Assembly: GCA_947382875.1 (NCBI GenBank)
Contig: CANDBG010000013.1
Span: forward strand, 1 to 50,075
Source: an uncultured Oscillibacter sp.
GTDB taxonomy: Bacteria; Bacillota; Clostridia; Oscillospirales; Oscillospiraceae
DNA: 50,075 bases
Reading direction: 5' to 3'
The notes under the pieces were generated by a model. The model made no database searches, was not told where the DNA came from, and saw only the letters and a list, made by a program, of their open reading frames with translations. Below are positions 1-8,262 of this stretch, piece after piece (position 1 is the first letter of the stretch; every line of letters starts with the position of its first letter). The position numbers and the translations under genes were made by a program.

Positions 1-390
1 GGCTTCGCCGTGGTGGCGGAGGAGGTCCGGCGTCTGGCATACAACAGCGCCGAGGCGGCCCAGAGCGCAACCAAGGTGGTCGAGGGCACCCGGTCCATGA
101 TTCAGACCGGCGTGGACCTGACGGCGGACACTGCCGGTTCGCTGGAAGCGATTTCGGCGGTCTCCGGCGAGATCAGCGCGATTTCCGACCAGCTGGCGGA
201 GGCCGTGCAGGGACAGGAGAGCGCGTTGTCGATCATGGAGGAGCGCATTGAGACCATTTCCGCCATTGCCGACCGGAACCTGCAAAATGCCGGGGAAACG
301 GAACAGTCCAGCGGCCTGCTGGCAAAGGAGGCGGAGGCCCTTCAGCGGCAAGTGGAAAAATTTGTATTGAAACAGGAGGGCGGGCGATGA
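1..390 (+). CDS. methyl-accepting chemotaxis protein, C-terminal fragment
   Basis: The open frame enters from the left edge and ends at TGA 388-390, so only the last 129 residues are visible. It starts inside the conserved MCP hairpin tip and return helix (GFAVVAEEVRRLA, then heptad-repeat helix). This part of an MCP packs as an antiparallel coiled coil and carries the CheA/CheW contact and adaptation sites. The sensor domain and membrane segments lie outside the window. The stop overlaps the next start as ATGA, so the downstream lipoprotein is translationally coupled to it. Family assignment is secure; the ligand is unknown. Confidence 0.93.
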   Translation, partial: GFAVVAEEVRRLAYNSAEAAQSATKVVEGTRSMIQTGVDLTADTAGSLEAISAVSGEISAISDQLAEAVQGQESALSIMEERIETISAIADRNLQNAGETEQSSGLLAKEAEALQRQVEKFVLKQEGGR

Positions 391-827
391 AACGGATTTT
401 AAGTCTGGCCGCTGCGCTTTTGCTGGCTGTTTTGCTGACGGCCTGCGGCGGCGGTTCGGAGCTTCAGGACGGCTATTACACCGCCCAGGCCGCGGAGTAC
501 AGCCACGGCTGGAAGGAGTACATCACGATTCTGGTAAAAGGCGGAAGTCTGATTTCCGTGGAATACAACGCGGAAAACGCCAGCGGGTTCATCAAGAGCT
601 GGGATAACGCCTATATGCAGACAATGCTGCACGTCCAGGGCACGTATCCGAATGAATATACCCGTTATTACGCCGGGCAGTTCCTGGAAGGCCAGGGGAA
701 GGGGAACATTGACGCGCTGACAGGGGCTTCCAACTCCTACGGTTCCTTTCAAAAGCTGGCGGCGGCGGTGCTGGAACAGGCCCGGAAGGGCGACTCCAGC
801 ATTGTCGTGGTCGACACGGAGCATTGA
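387..827 (+). CDS. FMN-binding-domain-like lipoprotein
   Basis: 146 residues. The signal peptide ends in a lipobox (LTAC, Cys20), followed by a GGGS spacer, so the product should be lipid-anchored outside the membrane. Residues 109-115 read DALTGAS, matching the D-x-x-[ST]-G-A-[ST] motif of small FMN-binding domains that ApbE can flavinylate; the candidate acceptor is Ser115 rather than the more usual Thr. The gene overlaps the MCP stop by 4 bases. Such lipoproteins serve extracellular electron transfer or act as small binding proteins; a role as flavin or redox partner of the receptor is inference. It could also be a degenerate relative that no longer binds flavin. Confidence 0.72.
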   Translation: MKRILSLAAALLLAVLLTACGGGSELQDGYYTAQAAEYSHGWKEYITILVKGGSLISVEYNAENASGFIKSWDNAYMQTMLHVQGTYPNEYTRYYAGQFLEGQGKGNIDALTGASNSYGSFQKLAAAVLEQARKGDSSIVVVDTEH

Positions 828-847
828 ATCCCTTAAACTGTCAAAAA

Positions 848-981
848 AGCCTCCCTCTCTGAGGGAGGCGGCACGGCGAAGCCGTGACGGAGGGAGTTTT
901 CTCCCAAGGTTGCAAAAATTTGCTGATTCCCTCCCTCAGTCACCGCCTGCGGCAGTGACAGCTCTCTCAAAGGGGGAGCCA
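848..981. repeat. palindromic GC-rich intergenic repeat (MITE/REP-like)
   Basis: An imperfect palindrome of about 134 bases. The left end is GCCTCCCTC-tct-GAGGGAGGC followed by a GCCGTGAC-GGAGGGAG block. The right part carries the approximate reverse complement (CTCCCTCAGTCACCGC) and closes with GGGGGAGCC. Both inner and outer arms can pair. There is no coding potential. From general familiarity, such CCTCCCTCAGTCACCGC elements recur between genes in gut Oscillospiraceae; this copy has no second full copy in the window. Confidence 0.6.
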
Positions 982-1014
982 AAACGGTGGAGCAGAAATT
1001 TTTTGACACGCTGG

Positions 1015-1052
1015 AAAAACCGCTGTTTCCAGAAGGAAACAGCGGTTTTTTG
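1015..1052. terminator. bidirectional intrinsic terminator
   Basis: Perfect 16-bp arms (AAAAACCGCTGTTTCC / GGAAACAGCGGTTTTT) with the loop AGAA, A-rich on one side and T-rich on the other. It serves the lipoprotein gene from the left and the convergent membrane-protein gene from the right. Confidence 0.9.
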
Positions 1053-1081
1053 CAGGGAAGCCGTCTGACGGCCAAATCGGT

Positions 1082-1339
1082 TTATACTCCGTAACGCATG
1101 AAAAAGCCAAACAACACGATTACCAGGATACTGCCAATCCGTATGCCCTTTTCCAGCTTGTCATGTTCTTTCCAGTCCCAACCTTCCGGCCAGATGGGAT
1201 TCAGCACAAAGAGTAATCCGGCCAGAATCCATCCGATGTTGCAGAACACGCCTGCCTTGAAAAAATGCCCGAACAGAAATGCGCACGCCAGAACCGCAAG
1301 AGCCATATGCCCCTGCACACGAAACGATAACGGTTTCAC
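1082..1339 (-). CDS. small hypothetical membrane protein
   Basis: 85 residues starting at GTG 1339, with GGAGGG seven bases upstream. Three hydrophobic stretches can be seen: roughly 10-30, 33-48 and 67-84. A charged WDWKEHDKLEKG loop lies between the second and third. I do not recognise the family. It stands alone, convergent with the lipoprotein gene and divergent from the YmdB-type gene, with its own promoter. Confidence 0.7.
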   Translation of the reverse strand: MKPLSFRVQGHMALAVLACAFLFGHFFKAGVFCNIGWILAGLLFVLNPIWPEGWDWKEHDKLEKGIRIGSILVIVLFGFFMRYGV

Positions 1340-1372
1340 AACAAATCCCTCCTCCGTAAATTGGTTTCTTTT

Positions 1373-1401
1373 ATTATATCACAGGGCTTGCGTTGTGTCC
1401 A
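1373..1401 (-). promoter_or_regulatory. sigma-A promoter of the small membrane protein gene
   Basis: On the minus strand, TGGACA-N17-TATAAT with a TG-n extended -10. It lies about 35 bases upstream of the GTG start. Confidence 0.65.
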
Positions 1402-1473
1402 TACAGTTTTGGAAACCTTTTGAAATTCCGTCCGCGCTATATTTCCAAAAAACGCGGTCCGCTGGCGGAACGG

Positions 1474-1502
1474 TTGCAAACGATGCATTTTTTTGGTATA
1501 CT
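1474..1502 (+). promoter_or_regulatory. sigma-A promoter of ymdB
   Basis: TTGCAA-N17-TATACT with an extended -10 (TTGG before TATACT), about 44 bases upstream of the chosen ATG. Confidence 0.6.
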
Positions 1503-1545
1503 GTATCTTATACAATCGAATCCCGATGAAAACGAGGAAACTGCC

Positions 1546-2319
1546 ATGCTGTATCACATTCTGGCCGTCGGCGACGTGGTGGGGGAGTCTGGCCTGCGGC
1601 ATCTGGAAAAAAATCTGCGTCCTGTGCAGAAGCTGAAAACCATTGCGTTTACCGTCGTGAATGGCGAAAACGCGTCCGGCGTGGGCCTGACCCGCGAGCA
1701 GGCCGAGCGCATCCGCGATGCCGGAGCCGACGTTGTGACGCTGGGCAATCATGCCTTTGGAAAAATGCAGATCCGCGATTTCCTGGACGACACCCCCTGG
1801 ATTCTGCGTCCGGCCAATTACACGGGCCGCGCTCCCGGACACGGCTGCGGAACCTTTGACCTGGGCCGCGTGCAGATTTGCGTGATGAACCTGATCGGAC
1901 GCTGCGGTCTTGCCTGGGGCGCGGACAACCCCTTCACAACGGCGGACCGTCTTCTGAAGGAAAACCGCGCCGATTTTACCCTGGTGGACTTCCACGCCGA
2001 GGCCACCAGCGAAAAGTTAGCGCTGGGCTATTACCTGGACGGCCGTGTATCGGCCCTCTGGGGGACCCATACCCATGTGCCGACCGCCGACGAACAAATC
2101 TACCCCAAAGGAGCCGGCTACATCACGGACCTGGGAATGACCGGGGCCGTTGATTCCGTTCTGGGCGTTGAGCCGTGGCAATCGGTGGAGGGCTTTTTAG
2201 GCGGGCTTCCGGGTCGTTACAAATACCCGGAAGGGCCGTGCAAAATGCAGTGCGCCATATTTACCCTGGACAGCGAAACCAAACGCTGTACCGCTGTGGA
2301 GCGTATGGACATCCGCTGA
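1546..2319 (+). CDS. ymdB: YmdB-family metallophosphoesterase
   Basis: 257 residues from ATG 1546 (GAGGAA upstream); a longer in-frame extension to 1393 would run through the promoter and is rejected. It is colinear with the YmdB/TIGR00282 family: metal-binding GDVVGESG near the N-terminus, NGENASG, LGNHAFG, FHAEATSEK, GTHTHVPTAD and the GYITDLGMTG block. YmdB proteins are binuclear-metal enzymes; the Bacillus subtilis one hydrolyses 2',3'-cyclic nucleotides and influences biofilm and colony development. Length is typical. The neighbour downstream is 39 bases away and probably cotranscribed. Family is certain; the physiological substrate here is not. Confidence 0.92.
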   Translation: MLYHILAVGDVVGESGLRHLEKNLRPVQKLKTIAFTVVNGENASGVGLTREQAERIRDAGADVVTLGNHAFGKMQIRDFLDDTPWILRPANYTGRAPGHGCGTFDLGRVQICVMNLIGRCGLAWGADNPFTTADRLLKENRADFTLVDFHAEATSEKLALGYYLDGRVSALWGTHTHVPTADEQIYPKGAGYITDLGMTGAVDSVLGVEPWQSVEGFLGGLPGRYKYPEGPCKMQCAIFTLDSETKRCTAVERMDIR

Positions 2320-2358
2320 CAAGGACGGCGTATATCTTATAGAAAAGAGGAGCAAATC

Positions 2359-2838
2359 ATGTCCATTGAAAAAGTAAGAGCGTATCTGGAACCCCTAAAC
2401 GTCGCGGACCGGATTCAGGAATTTGACGTATCCTCCGCTACTGTGGAGCTGGCGGCGCAGGCCCTCGGCGTAGAGGGCGCGCGGATTGCCAAGACGCTGA
2501 GCTTCAAGGTCGACGGCGCACCTGTGCTGATCGTCATGGCGGGCGACGCCAAAATTGACAATCCCCGCTACAAGGCGCAGTTTCACACAAAGGCCACCAT
2601 GCTCACCTTTGAGGAGGCGCACAGCCTCGTAGGCCATGACGTAGGCGGGGTATGTCCCTTCGCGCTGCCGGAGAACATCAAGGTCTATCTGGACGTTTCC
2701 CTCCGTCGTTTTGAGACGGTTTTCCCCGCCGCCGGAAACGATCACAGCGCGATTGAACTCACCTGCGAGGAGCTTGAAAAATACGCCTCGAACTTTGTGG
2801 AGTGGGTGGATCTCTGCAAAGCGTGGCGGGAGGGCTGA
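2359..2838 (+). CDS. YbaK/EbsC-type aminoacyl-tRNA editing deacylase
   Basis: 159 residues, a complete single-domain YbaK/ProX-like protein. The family's catalytic lysine fits Lys45 in RIAKTLSFK, and the GGVCPFALP segment (about 94-102) and the AAGNDHSAIE segment are typical. These free-standing proteins deacylate mis-charged tRNAs (Cys- or Ala-tRNAPro in characterised members). A GAGGAG ribosome site precedes the ATG. It lies between ymdB and the YhaO-type gene with short gaps, so all three are probably one transcript. Which tRNA it edits cannot be read from sequence. Confidence 0.88.
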   Translation: MSIEKVRAYLEPLNVADRIQEFDVSSATVELAAQALGVEGARIAKTLSFKVDGAPVLIVMAGDAKIDNPRYKAQFHTKATMLTFEEAHSLVGHDVGGVCPFALPENIKVYLDVSLRRFETVFPAAGNDHSAIELTCEELEKYASNFVEWVDLCKAWREG

Positions 2839-2859
2839 ACATCCGGGAGGAGGCCGACT

Positions 2860-3957
2860 ATGATACCCTTTCTTCACGCCGCCGACTTTCATCTGGACAG
2901 CGCCTTCCGCGCCCTGCCGCCCCAGGAGGCCGCCGCCCGCCGCCGGGAGGGCCGGGAGCTGCTGTTTCGTCTGGCGGACTACGTGAACGAACATGAGATT
3001 CGCCTGGTTCTGCTGGCGGGAGATGTATTCGACAGTCCGTCGCCCTACCGGGAGACCGTGGAGCAGCTGGCGGAAGCGCTGGCGCGTATGGAAGCGATGG
3101 TGTTCATTGCGCCGGGCAACCATGACTGGTACGGACCTGCGTCGCCGTGGGCCGTTCAGGAGTGGCCGGAAAATGTGTACATCTTTACCCGAAACGCCAT
3201 GACCGCCGTGGAAATTCCGGACTGGAATCTGGTCGTACACGGCGCGGCCTTCACGGGGCCGGAACAGACGCAGAGTCTTCTTGCGGGCTTCGCCGCCCCG
3301 CCGGACGGACACATTCACATCGGCCTTCTGCACGGCGAGGCGGAACCGTCGGAAGACCGCTACAACCCCATTCGCCGGGAAGACCTGGCGTCCAGCGGGC
3401 TTGCGTACCTGGCCCTGGGACACATCCATAAATCGGGTGCGGTCTCGGCGGGGAAGACGGTATGCGTATGGCCCGGCTGCCCGGAGGGCCGGGGCTTTGA
3501 CGAGCTGGGCGAAAAAGGCTTTGCCGAGGGCGCCATCGCGCCGGACGGCAAACTGACGATGACGTTCGTCCCCTTTGCCCGGCGGCGTTACGAGGTTTTA
3601 GAGGTGGATGTGACGGGGCGTTCGCCGCGGGAGGCGGTGGAGGCAGTCCTCCCGGCGGAGACCGGGATGGATTCCTACCGGATTGTGCTCACGGGCGAAA
3701 CCGGAGCCCGGGGCGCAGACCCGAAGGCGTTGGAAACGGCGCTGTCGGGCCGCTTTTACGCGCTGGAGGTCCGGGACCAGACCCGGATCGCCGAGGACGT
3801 CTGGGCCAGGGCGGGGGAAAATTCGCTGCGGGGGCTGTTTTTGCAGAATCTGCGGATGCAATGGCAGAAGGCCGCCTCCGACCAGGAGCGGGAACTGTTT
3901 ATGCAGGCGGCGCGGTTTGGTCTGGCGGCCTTGGACCGCCGGGATTTGGATGGATAA
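2860..3957 (+). CDS. Mre11/SbcD-family metallophosphoesterase (YhaO-like)
   Basis: 365 residues. The five metallophosphoesterase motifs are present in order: HAADFHLD at the N-terminus, LLAGDVFDS, APGNHDW, GLLHGE and LALGHIHKSG. The C-terminal third (about 230-365) is the capping and helical part seen in the YhaO branch of DNA-repair nucleases. The usual partner is a large SMC-like ATPase (YhaN or SbcC); none follows here, because a terminator and an SLH gene come next. AGGAGG precedes the ATG. It is likely a Mn-dependent DNA nuclease acting in the cytoplasm, with its partner encoded elsewhere or absent. Confidence 0.85.
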   Translation: MIPFLHAADFHLDSAFRALPPQEAAARRREGRELLFRLADYVNEHEIRLVLLAGDVFDSPSPYRETVEQLAEALARMEAMVFIAPGNHDWYGPASPWAVQEWPENVYIFTRNAMTAVEIPDWNLVVHGAAFTGPEQTQSLLAGFAAPPDGHIHIGLLHGEAEPSEDRYNPIRREDLASSGLAYLALGHIHKSGAVSAGKTVCVWPGCPEGRGFDELGEKGFAEGAIAPDGKLTMTFVPFARRRYEVLEVDVTGRSPREAVEAVLPAETGMDSYRIVLTGETGARGADPKALETALSGRFYALEVRDQTRIAEDVWARAGENSLRGLFLQNLRMQWQKAASDQERELFMQAARFGLAALDRRDLDG

Positions 3958-3963
3958 CGGAAC

Positions 3964-3999
3964 GAGGGGCCTCCTTTTGGAAGGGGAGGTCCTTTTGCT
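3964..3999 (+). terminator. intrinsic terminator after the YhaO-like gene
   Basis: AGG-g-GCCTCC pairs with GGAGGTCCT (one bulged G), followed by TTTTG. It separates the repair-type gene from the SLH gene. Confidence 0.6.
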
Positions 4000-4042
4000 G
4001 TGCCCGGCGGGGTGCGGCATGACAAAAATTTGAAAAACAGGA

Positions 4043-4071
4043 TTGAAAAGCGGCGGGGGGTGTGGTATGAT
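4043..4071 (+). promoter_or_regulatory. sigma-A promoter of the SLH protein gene
   Basis: TTGAAA-N17-TATGAT with a TG-n extended -10, about 55 bases upstream of the ATG pair. Confidence 0.6.
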
Positions 4072-4125
4072 GAAAGAGCTGGAAAAGAAGCGGGGGCCGG
4101 ACCCCTGTTGGAGATGGAGGAATCG

Positions 4126-7100
4126 ATGATGAAACACAGAATTCTAGCGATGCTGCTGGCCGTCGCGCTGGCGTGTACCCTGTTACCCGGCGTCGCGCTG
4201 GCCGTGGACCCAAACGCCCCAATTGAATACGAGGTCCCGGGCGGAAAAATTCTTTTAGATAAATCGTCAGGAGAAATTACAGGATGCAGCGGCAGTCCAA
4301 CCAATGTCATTATCCCTGCAGCAATTGAGGGAATTCAAGTCAAAAAAATTGCGGACGCCGCATTTGCTCAGAAAGCCTCTTTGAAAAGCATGATTCTCCC
4401 CGAAGGAATAACAATTGGAGAAAAAGCTTTTGCCCAATGTACAGGACTTGAATATGTCATAATTTTGGGTGAAAATGGTGTTAACAAGATTCAGAAGGGT
4501 ACATTTGCAAACTGCAATTCGTTAAGCAGGTTTATTGGTCATGTTGATATAATTGAAACCGACGCTTTTGCGGGCCTCCCTAATTTAACAACTGTAATCA
4601 TTCCAGGTGACTGGAAAGCCACAGGAATTACAATTCAGCGGGCCGCCTTTTCCGCTTGTCCTAAGTTAACAAATGTTTATATTGCAGGAAAATACGACGG
4701 AAGCACATTTACTACTCCTGGTTTTATAGGTTGTTCTGTTAATGTTATTCATGTTAATGGAGAGTTTCCCAAAGCGGCTAGAGAGGGGCTTTTTGGAAAG
4801 GGCACAACTGTCACCGCACATACAATAACGAACGCCTATATTGACCAGCGCGCTTCCAGCTGTACAGAGGCTGGGCATATACAGCCGATATGTTCTTGCA
4901 GTGAAATTAAAACTGAAAACGAAACGGAAATTTATTGTTCTTTTAATAATCTTGACATCCCCAAAATCACCTTGCCTGTCTTAGAGCATAGATGGGAATT
5001 TCAAAAAGCAGACCCCGATTTGGGTCCTGCCTTTGACACAGACACAATCTGCGCAGATATAGATGTAATGAATTACTATAAATGTGCCAGCTGCGCAAAA
5101 GATGAAGAACGTAAGGTTGTAATTGTAGCAACCGGAGCCCATGATTTTGACTATGCTGCGGATGCGACTGCCATTCAGGAAGCGACCTGCGCACAATTTG
5201 GCGTAGAAATTCATATGCAGACGTGTCAGGCATGTAAATTGGTACGTCCTGACGAGGCGGATCAAAAGATACTTGCGGAAACTTTTCTGAAGTATTTGGA
5301 ACTTACAGCTTCGACACAAGTTCCTCCCGACACAGGTGTAACGCCCCCGCTTGGCCCAACGACACGAGATACTGTGAACGCCACAGAAGAAGCAATCAAA
5401 GAAGCCTTGGAGACGATGAAAAAGCTTGGCTATGCAGACGAAGATCCAGCAACCAACGAACTAAAACCGGTTTATATTGATAAAATTGATAAGACCGACA
5501 ATCACAAGTGGAATAAAGACGATGGATTTGATCGAATCGAAAGTGTTGAAGAGGGTTTTGATTGCACAAAGGGAGGAAAGGCAGCTGTCATTTTCAAGTG
5601 TACAATTTGCGGCAGTGACATTGAAGTAGAGGATTTTCTGATTGAAGCTGGCGCCCATATTCCTGACTTGGAGAATCCTCCCACGCCGGAAGAAATTGAA
5701 AAAGCAGGTATAAAAGACGAAGTCCATGAGCCAACCTGTACCGAGGGCGGAAACGCGGCCCGTCGTTGTAAAGTGTGCGAAGCCATCTATGTGGAAATGG
5801 ATGCTTCTGCTGCCGGTCATGACTGGGAGGAAGAAAAGGTAGACCCCACTTGTACCGAAGACGGCTATAAGGTTAACATCTGCAAAAGGTGTGGCGTAAA
5901 GGAAGCCAAAGATGTTATCCCTGCCTTGGGGCATGAAATCAAAGAGGATACAAAAGAGCTGGATGAAGAAAAATCTATAGAGCCTACCTGTACCGAGTCC
6001 GGCGTAGATGCTTATAGTGCCGTATGTGAGCGCTGCGGTGAGTTCCACATTGAGGAAGTTCTCCCCGCCCTGGGTCACGAGCCGGGCGAACTGGACGAAT
6101 CCACCCGGAAAGTCACCAAAGAGCCGGCCTGCATTGAGGAGGGCGAAGAAACGGTTACGGCCACCTGTACCCGCCCGAACCGCGAGGGCAAACCCTGCGG
6201 CGAAGTCACCGAGTTCACCTTCCCCCTGCCCGCCCTGGGCCACGATTACCCCGACGAGTGGACCACCACCTCCGACGGCGGAAAACAACGTACCTGTAAA
6301 CGTGAGGGCTGCGGAAACGTTCAGAAGATGAACGCCAACGGCGAACTGGTCGACCCGGACGCCCCCACCACTCCCGACGACGAGGAAGAAGACCCCAATA
6401 AGCTGTACAGCGTCCGCCTGGACAGCTTCTCCAACGGCTCCGTGCGCCGCAGCGATTCCAGCGCGAAGGCCGGTGAAACCGTCACCGTGACCGCCTATGC
6501 CAACGCGGGCTACGAACTCAATACCCTTTACGTCCGCAATGAGGATGATGATCCCGTCAACCTCACTTACAAAGGCGAAAACAGCTATTCCTTTGTCATG
6601 CCCGCCATGAACGTGACCGTCTACGCCGATTTCTCCAAGGCGTACAGCAGCGCCCCAGGCGGGTCAGGAGGCGGCGCTTCCAGCAGCGGGAGCAGCTCCA
6701 ATTCCAACAGCTCCAGCAGCTCCGGAGGGTCCGGAATTCCTGTGAACCGTCCTACGCCCCACGCGGGGGCCTCCGGGCAGATTTATTACGATGTGCCGTC
6801 GAGCCACTGGGCGTCGGGCGAAATTGCCTGGGCTTATCAAAACGGCTATATGGGCGGCACCAGCACAGGCGCATTTGTGCCCGACGGCCGCATTACAAAC
6901 CAGCAAATGTGGCTGGTGCTGGCCCGCTTGACCGGAAACCATCCGGCTAGTATGGCGGAGGCGAGACAGTGGGCGATTCAAAACGCCGTGGCCGAGGGTG
7001 CCAATCCGAGCGTATCCGTGACGCGGCAGCAGATGGTGATTGCTTTGTATCGCTGCACGGCCCTGTTGGGCCGCTCGACGGCTTCCCATGGTTCCCTGGC

Positions 7101-7272
7101 TGGTTACGTGGACAGCAAAAGCGTCCCCAACGCCGCCCGCAACGCCATGACCTGGGCCATCACCAACGGAATTGTCAGCGGTACGGCGGATAAGCGTCTG
7201 AACCCGAACGGGACCATTACACGCGCACAGTTTGCGGTGATTCTCTACCGGTATCATCAGCAAATTCTGTGA
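4126..7272 (+). CDS. secreted BspA-type leucine-rich repeat protein with SLH anchor
   Basis: 1048 residues from ATG 4126 (GGAGGA upstream; the 42 extra upstream codons are not signal-like). In order: signal peptide ending near ALA (about 28); LRR_5/BspA-type repeats (about 40-225); several CTExG...CxxCG...LGH modules rich in paired cysteines (about 240-728); an InlB-B-like repeat (about 758-838, ending VTVYADF); a Ser/Gly linker (844-870); three SLH repeats to the C-terminus (about 888-1048). SLH domains bind pyruvylated secondary cell-wall polymer. The product should be displayed on the cell surface, perhaps as an adhesin. Bases from about 4250 to 5750 are far more AT-rich than the rest of the same gene. 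Confidence 0.9.
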   Translation: MMKHRILAMLLAVALACTLLPGVALAVDPNAPIEYEVPGGKILLDKSSGEITGCSGSPTNVIIPAAIEGIQVKKIADAAFAQKASLKSMILPEGITIGEKAFAQCTGLEYVIILGENGVNKIQKGTFANCNSLSRFIGHVDIIETDAFAGLPNLTTVIIPGDWKATGITIQRAAFSACPKLTNVYIAGKYDGSTFTTPGFIGCSVNVIHVNGEFPKAAREGLFGKGTTVTAHTITNAYIDQRASSCTEAGHIQPICSCSEIKTENETEIYCSFNNLDIPKITLPVLEHRWEFQKADPDLGPAFDTDTICADIDVMNYYKCASCAKDEERKVVIVATGAHDFDYAADATAIQEATCAQFGVEIHMQTCQACKLVRPDEADQKILAETFLKYLELTASTQVPPDTGVTPPLGPTTRDTVNATEEAIKEALETMKKLGYADEDPATNELKPVYIDKIDKTDNHKWNKDDGFDRIESVEEGFDCTKGGKAAVIFKCTICGSDIEVEDFLIEAGAHIPDLENPPTPEEIEKAGIKDEVHEPTCTEGGNAARRCKVCEAIYVEMDASAAGHDWEEEKVDPTCTEDGYKVNICKRCGVKEAKDVIPALGHEIKEDTKELDEEKSIEPTCTESGVDAYSAVCERCGEFHIEEVLPALGHEPGELDESTRKVTKEPACIEEGEETVTATCTRPNREGKPCGEVTEFTFPLPALGHDYPDEWTTTSDGGKQRTCKREGCGNVQKMNANGELVDPDAPTTPDDEEEDPNKLYSVRLDSFSNGSVRRSDSSAKAGETVTVTAYANAGYELNTLYVRNEDDDPVNLTYKGENSYSFVMPAMNVTVYADFSKAYSSAPGGSGGGASSSGSSSNSNSSSSSGGSGIPVNRPTPHAGASGQIYYDVPSSHWASGEIAWAYQNGYMGGTSTGAFVPDGRITNQQMWLVLARLTGNHPASMAEARQWAIQNAVAEGANPSVSVTRQQMVIALYRCTALLGRSTASHGSLAGYVDSKSVPNAARNAMTWAITNGIVSGTADKRLNPNGTITRAQFAVILYRYHQQIL

Positions 7273-7293
7273 GAACTAATTCCAAAAAAGTGC

Positions 7294-7325
7294 AAAAATC
7301 GAGGGCTGAATGCCCTCGATTTTTC
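7294..7325 (+). terminator. intrinsic terminator after the SLH gene
   Basis: AAATCGAGGGC-tgaat-GCCCTCGATTTTT, perfect arms followed by T residues. Confidence 0.9.
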
Positions 7326-7348
7326 ATATGCTTTTGTCAGGTGATTGT

Positions 7349-7519
7349 ATGAAAAATCCAAACTGTGACCCCTTGGCCCTTACGACAGCCGTCAGCGCAT
7401 TGGCTGTGGCGATTGCAAAGCAGGTGAGTGATGAACAGCTGGAATTGATTGCCGCCGTTCTGACGCAGCTGGGCGACACGCTGGCAACCATTGCGGCGCA
7501 GCAGGACTTGTGCCGTTAG
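7349..7519 (+). CDS. DUF6774-type small protein
   Basis: 56 residues from ATG 7349, preceded by AGGTG; the longer reading from 7310 would begin inside the upstream terminator. The sequence is a short Cys-containing start (NCDPLALT), an amphipathic helix (AVSALAVAIAKQ) and a second helix (LELIAAVLTQLGDTLATIAAQ). This pattern matches the small DUF6774 family of gut Firmicutes, recalled from memory. Function is unknown. No neighbour suggests a partner; the next gene is convergent. Confidence 0.7.
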   Translation: MKNPNCDPLALTTAVSALAVAIAKQVSDEQLELIAAVLTQLGDTLATIAAQQDLCR

Positions 7520-7564
7520 ACGTACCGGCTGGTTTCGCCGCGCCTGCAAACACTCTTTCCGACG

Positions 7565-8161
7565 TCACCAGCTGAAATCACACGAAACCCGTTTCTGCTG
7601 AACGTTGAGATTGTTGTAGGAATTGACTTCAAAATACATGGAACCCTCCAAATACCCGGCGTTGAGTTCCGTGAAGCATCCGCTTGCCCAGTTGTTTGTA
7701 CTTCGGCGGTCCAGCCAGGGCAGACGCTTGCGTTCGGCTTTCTCGTCAATCGCGCCGAAATAATATTGGCAGTCGTAGCCCAATGACTGAATGTATGTTT
7801 TGAGCTTTGGGATGTCCGTCTTGATGTAGTCCGAGGAACCGCCGTATTTCAATTCAATAATGGCGGCTATGTCTGTCAAGCAATCGTGCAGGTAGTAGGT
7901 TTCCAGCGCCATACCCATTTCCATTTCACAAATTGCAAGGTCGGCATGGAATCCCAATTGCTGGAAATAGAACTCCGGATAGATATATAGGTTATTTTCC
8001 TCAAGCAAGGGCTGTAAAGCGTTTCGCAAGTGATGATATAAGCTGCATTGAAGGCTTGCCTCAAGCAAAAGGAATCCCGCCCCGTATTCCTTGCAGATTT
8101 CCGTGAGCCAGACGTCCTTAATCGCTTTGTCTATTTTTTTCTTGACTGATTTCTTTATCAT
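7565..8161 (-). CDS. hypothetical protein, possible PD-(D/E)XK nuclease fold
   Basis: 198 residues. The order Glu34 in a helical LLLEASLQ segment, Asp74 in FHADLAI, and Glu103-x-Lys105 in IIELKYG fits an E...D...ExK nuclease core of the PD-(D/E)XK type. The C-terminal half is aromatic-rich (Tyr/Trp) with no motif I recognise. Base composition is visibly lower in G+C than the neighbours. No restriction-modification or defence partner is adjacent; flanking genes are a DUF6774 gene (convergent) and the csaB fusion. The nuclease reading is inference from motif spacing, and it could be an inactive fold member. Confidence 0.5.
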   Translation of the reverse strand: MIKKSVKKKIDKAIKDVWLTEICKEYGAGFLLLEASLQCSLYHHLRNALQPLLEENNLYIYPEFYFQQLGFHADLAICEMEMGMALETYYLHDCLTDIAAIIELKYGGSSDYIKTDIPKLKTYIQSLGYDCQYYFGAIDEKAERKRLPWLDRRSTNNWASGCFTELNAGYLEGSMYFEVNSYNNLNVQQKRVSCDFSW

Positions 8162-8207
8162 AAATAGTTCCCTCTATTTACGAATGATTTTGTATTTTTT
8201 GACAGCC

Positions 8208-8254
8208 GCCGCCCGAACCTCGAATTGTCTTTTAATGTCAGGGGTTCGGGCGGC
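8208..8254. other. 12-bp perfect inverted repeat hairpin
   Basis: GCCGCCCGAACC and GGTTCGGGCGGC are separated by 23 bases. It sits just after the stop of the minus-strand glycosyltransferase gene. A run of six T residues follows only after about eight bases on that strand, so it is a weak terminator candidate. Confidence 0.5.
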
Positions 8255-8262
8255 CGAGGGCT

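Noticed and set aside
8208-8254. Strong terminator of the csaB fusion gene
   Set aside because: The hairpin is perfect, but the T-run on the minus strand is displaced by about eight bases, so it is listed only as an inverted repeat.
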